Assembly (NCBI GenBank): GCA_945897365.1
Contig: CAMDFD010000001.1
Coordinates: 124,001-188,000 of the forward strand
DNA from: Bordetella parapertussis
GTDB taxonomy: Bacteria > Pseudomonadota > Gammaproteobacteria > Burkholderiales > Burkholderiaceae_B
Direction: 5' to 3'
DNA: 64,000 nt
Shown here: positions 61,988-64,000 of the stretch, one piece after another
Layout: each line of letters opens with the position of its first letter
How positions within the stretch are numbered: the first letter of the stretch is position 1
Translations under genes and position numbers: made by a program
The notes under the pieces: model-generated
What the model saw: the letters and a program-made list of their open reading frames with translations, nothing else
What the model was told of the DNA's origin: nothing
Databases searched by the model: none

Positions 61988-62539
61988 CTAGCCTAGCAAT
62001 CTACCCGCGCGCAGGCGCGAGCGACCGCGCGAAGTGCGCGTCTGATAGTTCATTTGTCCGAGTTTCTCCGTCAGCGGTGTGATGTGCGCATGACAAATCG
62101 CGCAGGCGAGTGCGTCTGCAGGGTCGGCCGCAGGGACGCCATCAAGCCTTAGGAGGCGTTGGACCATCATTTGCACTTGTTCTTTGGCGGCACGACCTGC
62201 ACCCACGACAGATTTTTTGATTTGTAGAGCCGTGTACTCATGCACGGCTAGATTACGATCTGCCAGTGCGCATAGCGCTGCGCCGCGGGCTTGACCCAGC
62301 AGCAGCGTACTCGCCGGATTGGTATTCATAAAAACGATTTCAAGCGCCGCGACATCAGGTTGAGTGTCTTCGACCACTTGGCGAAGATTATCCAAAATGA
62401 CTTTGAGCCGCAGAGGCAAGGTGATGTCGGTGGGCACAATAATTGTGCCACTGGCGACATAGCTGAGCGTTGCGCCCTTGACGTCGATCACGCCAAAACC
62501 TGTTCGGCGAAGTCCCGGATCGACACCAAGTATGCGCAT
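61988..62539 (-). CDS. ruvC: Holliday junction resolvase RuvC
   Basis: 183-residue endonuclease of the RNase H fold, cutting Holliday junctions. Catalytic acidic residues are visible at Asp7 in ILGVDPGLRRTG, Glu in VAALEIVFMNTN near residue 68, and the pair in ADPADALACAICHAHI near residue 140. C-terminal basic tail TRTSRGRSRLRAGRLLG. It lies 13 bases after purH and 17 before ruvA, one transcription unit. Confidence 0.96.
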   Translation of the reverse strand: MRILGVDPGLRRTGFGVIDVKGATLSYVASGTIIVPTDITLPLRLKVILDNLRQVVEDTQPDVAALEIVFMNTNPASTLLLGQARGAALCALADRNLAVHEYTALQIKKSVVGAGRAAKEQVQMMVQRLLRLDGVPAADPADALACAICHAHITPLTEKLGQMNYQTRTSRGRSRLRAGRLLG

Positions 62540-62552
62540 TTCGCTTGCTCCT

Positions 62553-64000
62553 TTAGTGACGGAAGTGTCGCATACCTGTCAGTACCATCACAATATCGCG
62601 CTCGTTGGCTGCTGCGATGACCTCGTCGTCACGCATGCTGCCGCCAGGCTGGATCACGCAGCTCGCGCCCGCGTCAATGACGACATCGAGTCCGTCACGG
62701 AAGGGAAAGAAGGCATCCGACGCAACGGCCGAACCCTTGAGCGTTAGACCGGCGTTCCCGGCTTTGATCGAGGCGATACGCGCTGAGTCGATGCGGCTCA
62801 TCTGGCCCGCACCCACGCCCAGTGTCATGCTATCGCCACAAAAGACGATTGCGTTTGATTTGACGAACTTGGCAACCTTCCAGGCGAACAGCAGATCGCG
62901 CATTTGCTCGACCGTCGGCTGTTTGCGCGTGACTACGCGCAGATCTTCGGTCTTGACGATTTCGCAGTCTGGCGTTTGGACGAGCCAGCCACCACCAATG
63001 CGTTTAACATCGATGTCGTTCTGGCCGTCACCCATAGGTACCTGCAACACACGCACGTTCTTTTTGCTTGTGAGTAAAGCGAGGGCATCCTGATCGTAAG
63101 CGGGTGCGAGCAGGACTTCGACAAACTGTCCGCTGACAGCCTGCGCGGTCGCGAGATCAACCGTGCGGTTAAACGCAATAATGCCGCCGAACGCAGAGGT
63201 TGGGTCTGTTTTAAACGCTTTGAGGTAGGCGTCCAGTGCCTTGCCTGCTGTGGCCACGCCGCAAGGGTTGGCATGTTTGACGATCACGCATGCAGGCAGG
63301 TCGAAACTACGAACGCAGTCCCAGGCCGCATCGGAATCGGCGATATTGTTGTAGGAGAGCTCCTTGCCTTGCAGTTGCACAAAATTCGAGAGCAGACCGG
63401 CTGGGCAATAAGGATCGACGTAAAACGCAGAGCGCTGCTGTGCGTTTTCGCCGTAGCGCAGGACTTGTTTTTGGTAGACCTGCAAGGTGAGGATGTTAGG
63501 CCAAGTGTTTCGGGCAGGTGCGGTCTCTTGAGCGGGCTCGGCGACGTTGAGGCTGCTCAGGTAGTTGGCAATCGCACCGTCGTATGCGGAGGTGTGCGCG
63601 TACACCTTGGTCGCGAGTTGCAGGCGCAAGCCGTAGGAGGTCCCGCCGGTCTGATCCATCTCGGAGAGTACTGCGGCATAGTCCGCGGGATCGATAACAA
63701 CGGTCACGCCACCTTGTTCAGTGCCGTGGTTTTTAGCGGCAGCGCGCAGCATGGCGGGCCCACCAATATCGATGTTTTCGACAGCGTCTTCAAAAGAGCA
63801 ATTGAGGTTTGAGACGGCTTGGCGAAATGGATACAGGTTGACGACCAACAAATCAATCCGGTCAATACCGTGTTGTTCGATCGTCTTGAGGTGTTCGGCG
63901 CTGTCACGACGCGCCAAGAGGCCGCCGTGAATCTTTGGATGCAGAGTTTTGACACGGCCATCGAGGATTTCGGGGGAGCCGGTATGCTGCGCGACTTCGG
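62553..64000 (-). CDS. purH: bifunctional AICAR transformylase / IMP cyclohydrolase, 5' end missing
   Basis: Final two steps of IMP synthesis. The gene runs off the right edge: the frame is open to base 63998, giving 481 visible residues, with about 40-50 N-terminal residues outside. The visible start belongs to the cyclohydrolase domain (TGSPEILDGRVKTLHPKIHG, then LLVVNLYPF), followed by the transformylase domain with the catalytic segment VIVKHANPCGVATAG and RYGENAQQRSAFY. The C-terminus ends VIQPGGSMRDDEVIAAANER. It heads purH-ruvC-ruvA; in Burkholderiales fis usually precedes it, beyond the window. Confidence 0.96.
   Translation of the reverse strand, partial: EVAQHTGSPEILDGRVKTLHPKIHGGLLARRDSAEHLKTIEQHGIDRIDLLVVNLYPFRQAVSNLNCSFEDAVENIDIGGPAMLRAAAKNHGTEQGGVTVVIDPADYAAVLSEMDQTGGTSYGLRLQLATKVYAHTSAYDGAIANYLSSLNVAEPAQETAPARNTWPNILTLQVYQKQVLRYGENAQQRSAFYVDPYCPAGLLSNFVQLQGKELSYNNIADSDAAWDCVRSFDLPACVIVKHANPCGVATAGKALDAYLKAFKTDPTSAFGGIIAFNRTVDLATAQAVSGQFVEVLLAPAYDQDALALLTSKKNVRVLQVPMGDGQNDIDVKRIGGGWLVQTPDCEIVKTEDLRVVTRKQPTVEQMRDLLFAWKVAKFVKSNAIVFCGDSMTLGVGAGQMSRIDSARIASIKAGNAGLTLKGSAVASDAFFPFRDGLDVVIDAGASCVIQPGGSMRDDEVIAAANERDIVMVLTGMRHFRH

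Overview
The window looks like a chromosomal segment of a Betaproteobacterium of the order Burkholderiales, most like the Alcaligenaceae (Bordetella, Achromobacter, freshwater relatives). The grounds are gene order and content. purK is followed by a Sua5-type tsaC, the min genes run minC-minD-minE, purH is followed by ruvC and ruvA, and the UvrA is very long with two tandem halves. Above all there are four stand-alone Bug/TctC-type periplasmic solute-binding proteins without their TctA/TctB membrane partners, a hallmark of this group. I see no tRNA, rRNA, CRISPR array, insertion sequence, prophage or plasmid signal. No gene-free stretch exceeds 300 bases; the longest is 5463-5693, about 230 bases, and it holds a hairpin and a Fur-type palindrome.

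Layout. 1-2048: 3' part of purK, then tsaC/sua5. 2145-5462: a small carboxylate module (atypical SDR, Bug protein, Asp/Glu-racemase-like protein, enoyl-CoA hydratase-like protein). 5593-9034: a metal-uptake operon (outer-membrane porin, ZnuA-like binding protein, ZnuB-like permease) behind a Fur-family palindrome, with no ATPase gene. 9060-16790: a minus-strand acyl-CoA/oxidoreductase region (glutaryl-CoA dehydrogenase, TPP enzyme, AidB-like dehydrogenase, LhgO-like oxidase, flavin reductase, pdxH, ChaC-like protein), followed by an MFS transporter to 17995. 18111-23012, plus strand: tcdA, an FMN alpha-hydroxyacid dehydrogenase, an RraA-like aldolase, a 2-hydroxyacid dehydrogenase and a second Bug protein. 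22983-30414, minus strand: pabC, pabB and the giant uvrA, joined by ATGA overlaps. 30517-37522, plus strand: a tiny basic ORF with its own terminator, a cyclase-family hydrolase and a complete five-gene oligopeptide-type ABC transporter.

37550-41859: a divergent acid-catabolism locus (Bug, acyl-CoA dehydrogenase and IclR regulator on minus; CaiB-type CoA-transferase on plus). 41905-43065: a PIN/HTH toxin-antitoxin-like pair with tandem 9-bp repeats upstream. 43116-45399: an acidic hypothetical protein and ettA. 45552-50040: a tightly overlapping minus-strand operon running from a TetR regulator through acyl-CoA ligase, thiolase-like protein and DUF35 protein to an enoyl-CoA hydratase. 50146-52090: minCDE. 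52190-56229: a small hypothetical protein, glnS, recQ. 56245-64000: ruvB and then ruvA, ruvC, purH on the minus strand, interrupted by a plus-strand block (threonine/serine dehydratase-like, NDUFA9-like SDR, epimerase, fourth Bug protein).

Overall, housekeeping genes (purine synthesis, t6A modification, folate, DNA repair, division, translation) alternate with short uptake-plus-degradation modules for organic acids. Each module typically pairs a Bug or ABC uptake component with CoA-linked or hydroxyacid enzymes. No large novel multi-gene defence or mobile system is evident. The most unusual observations are a likely CTG start codon for the ChaC-like gene, the metal-uptake operon without ATPase, a C9 tract in the MFS gene, several enzyme-family members lacking canonical catalytic residues, the thiolase/DUF35 operon, and the 9-bp repeats ahead of the toxin-antitoxin-like pair.
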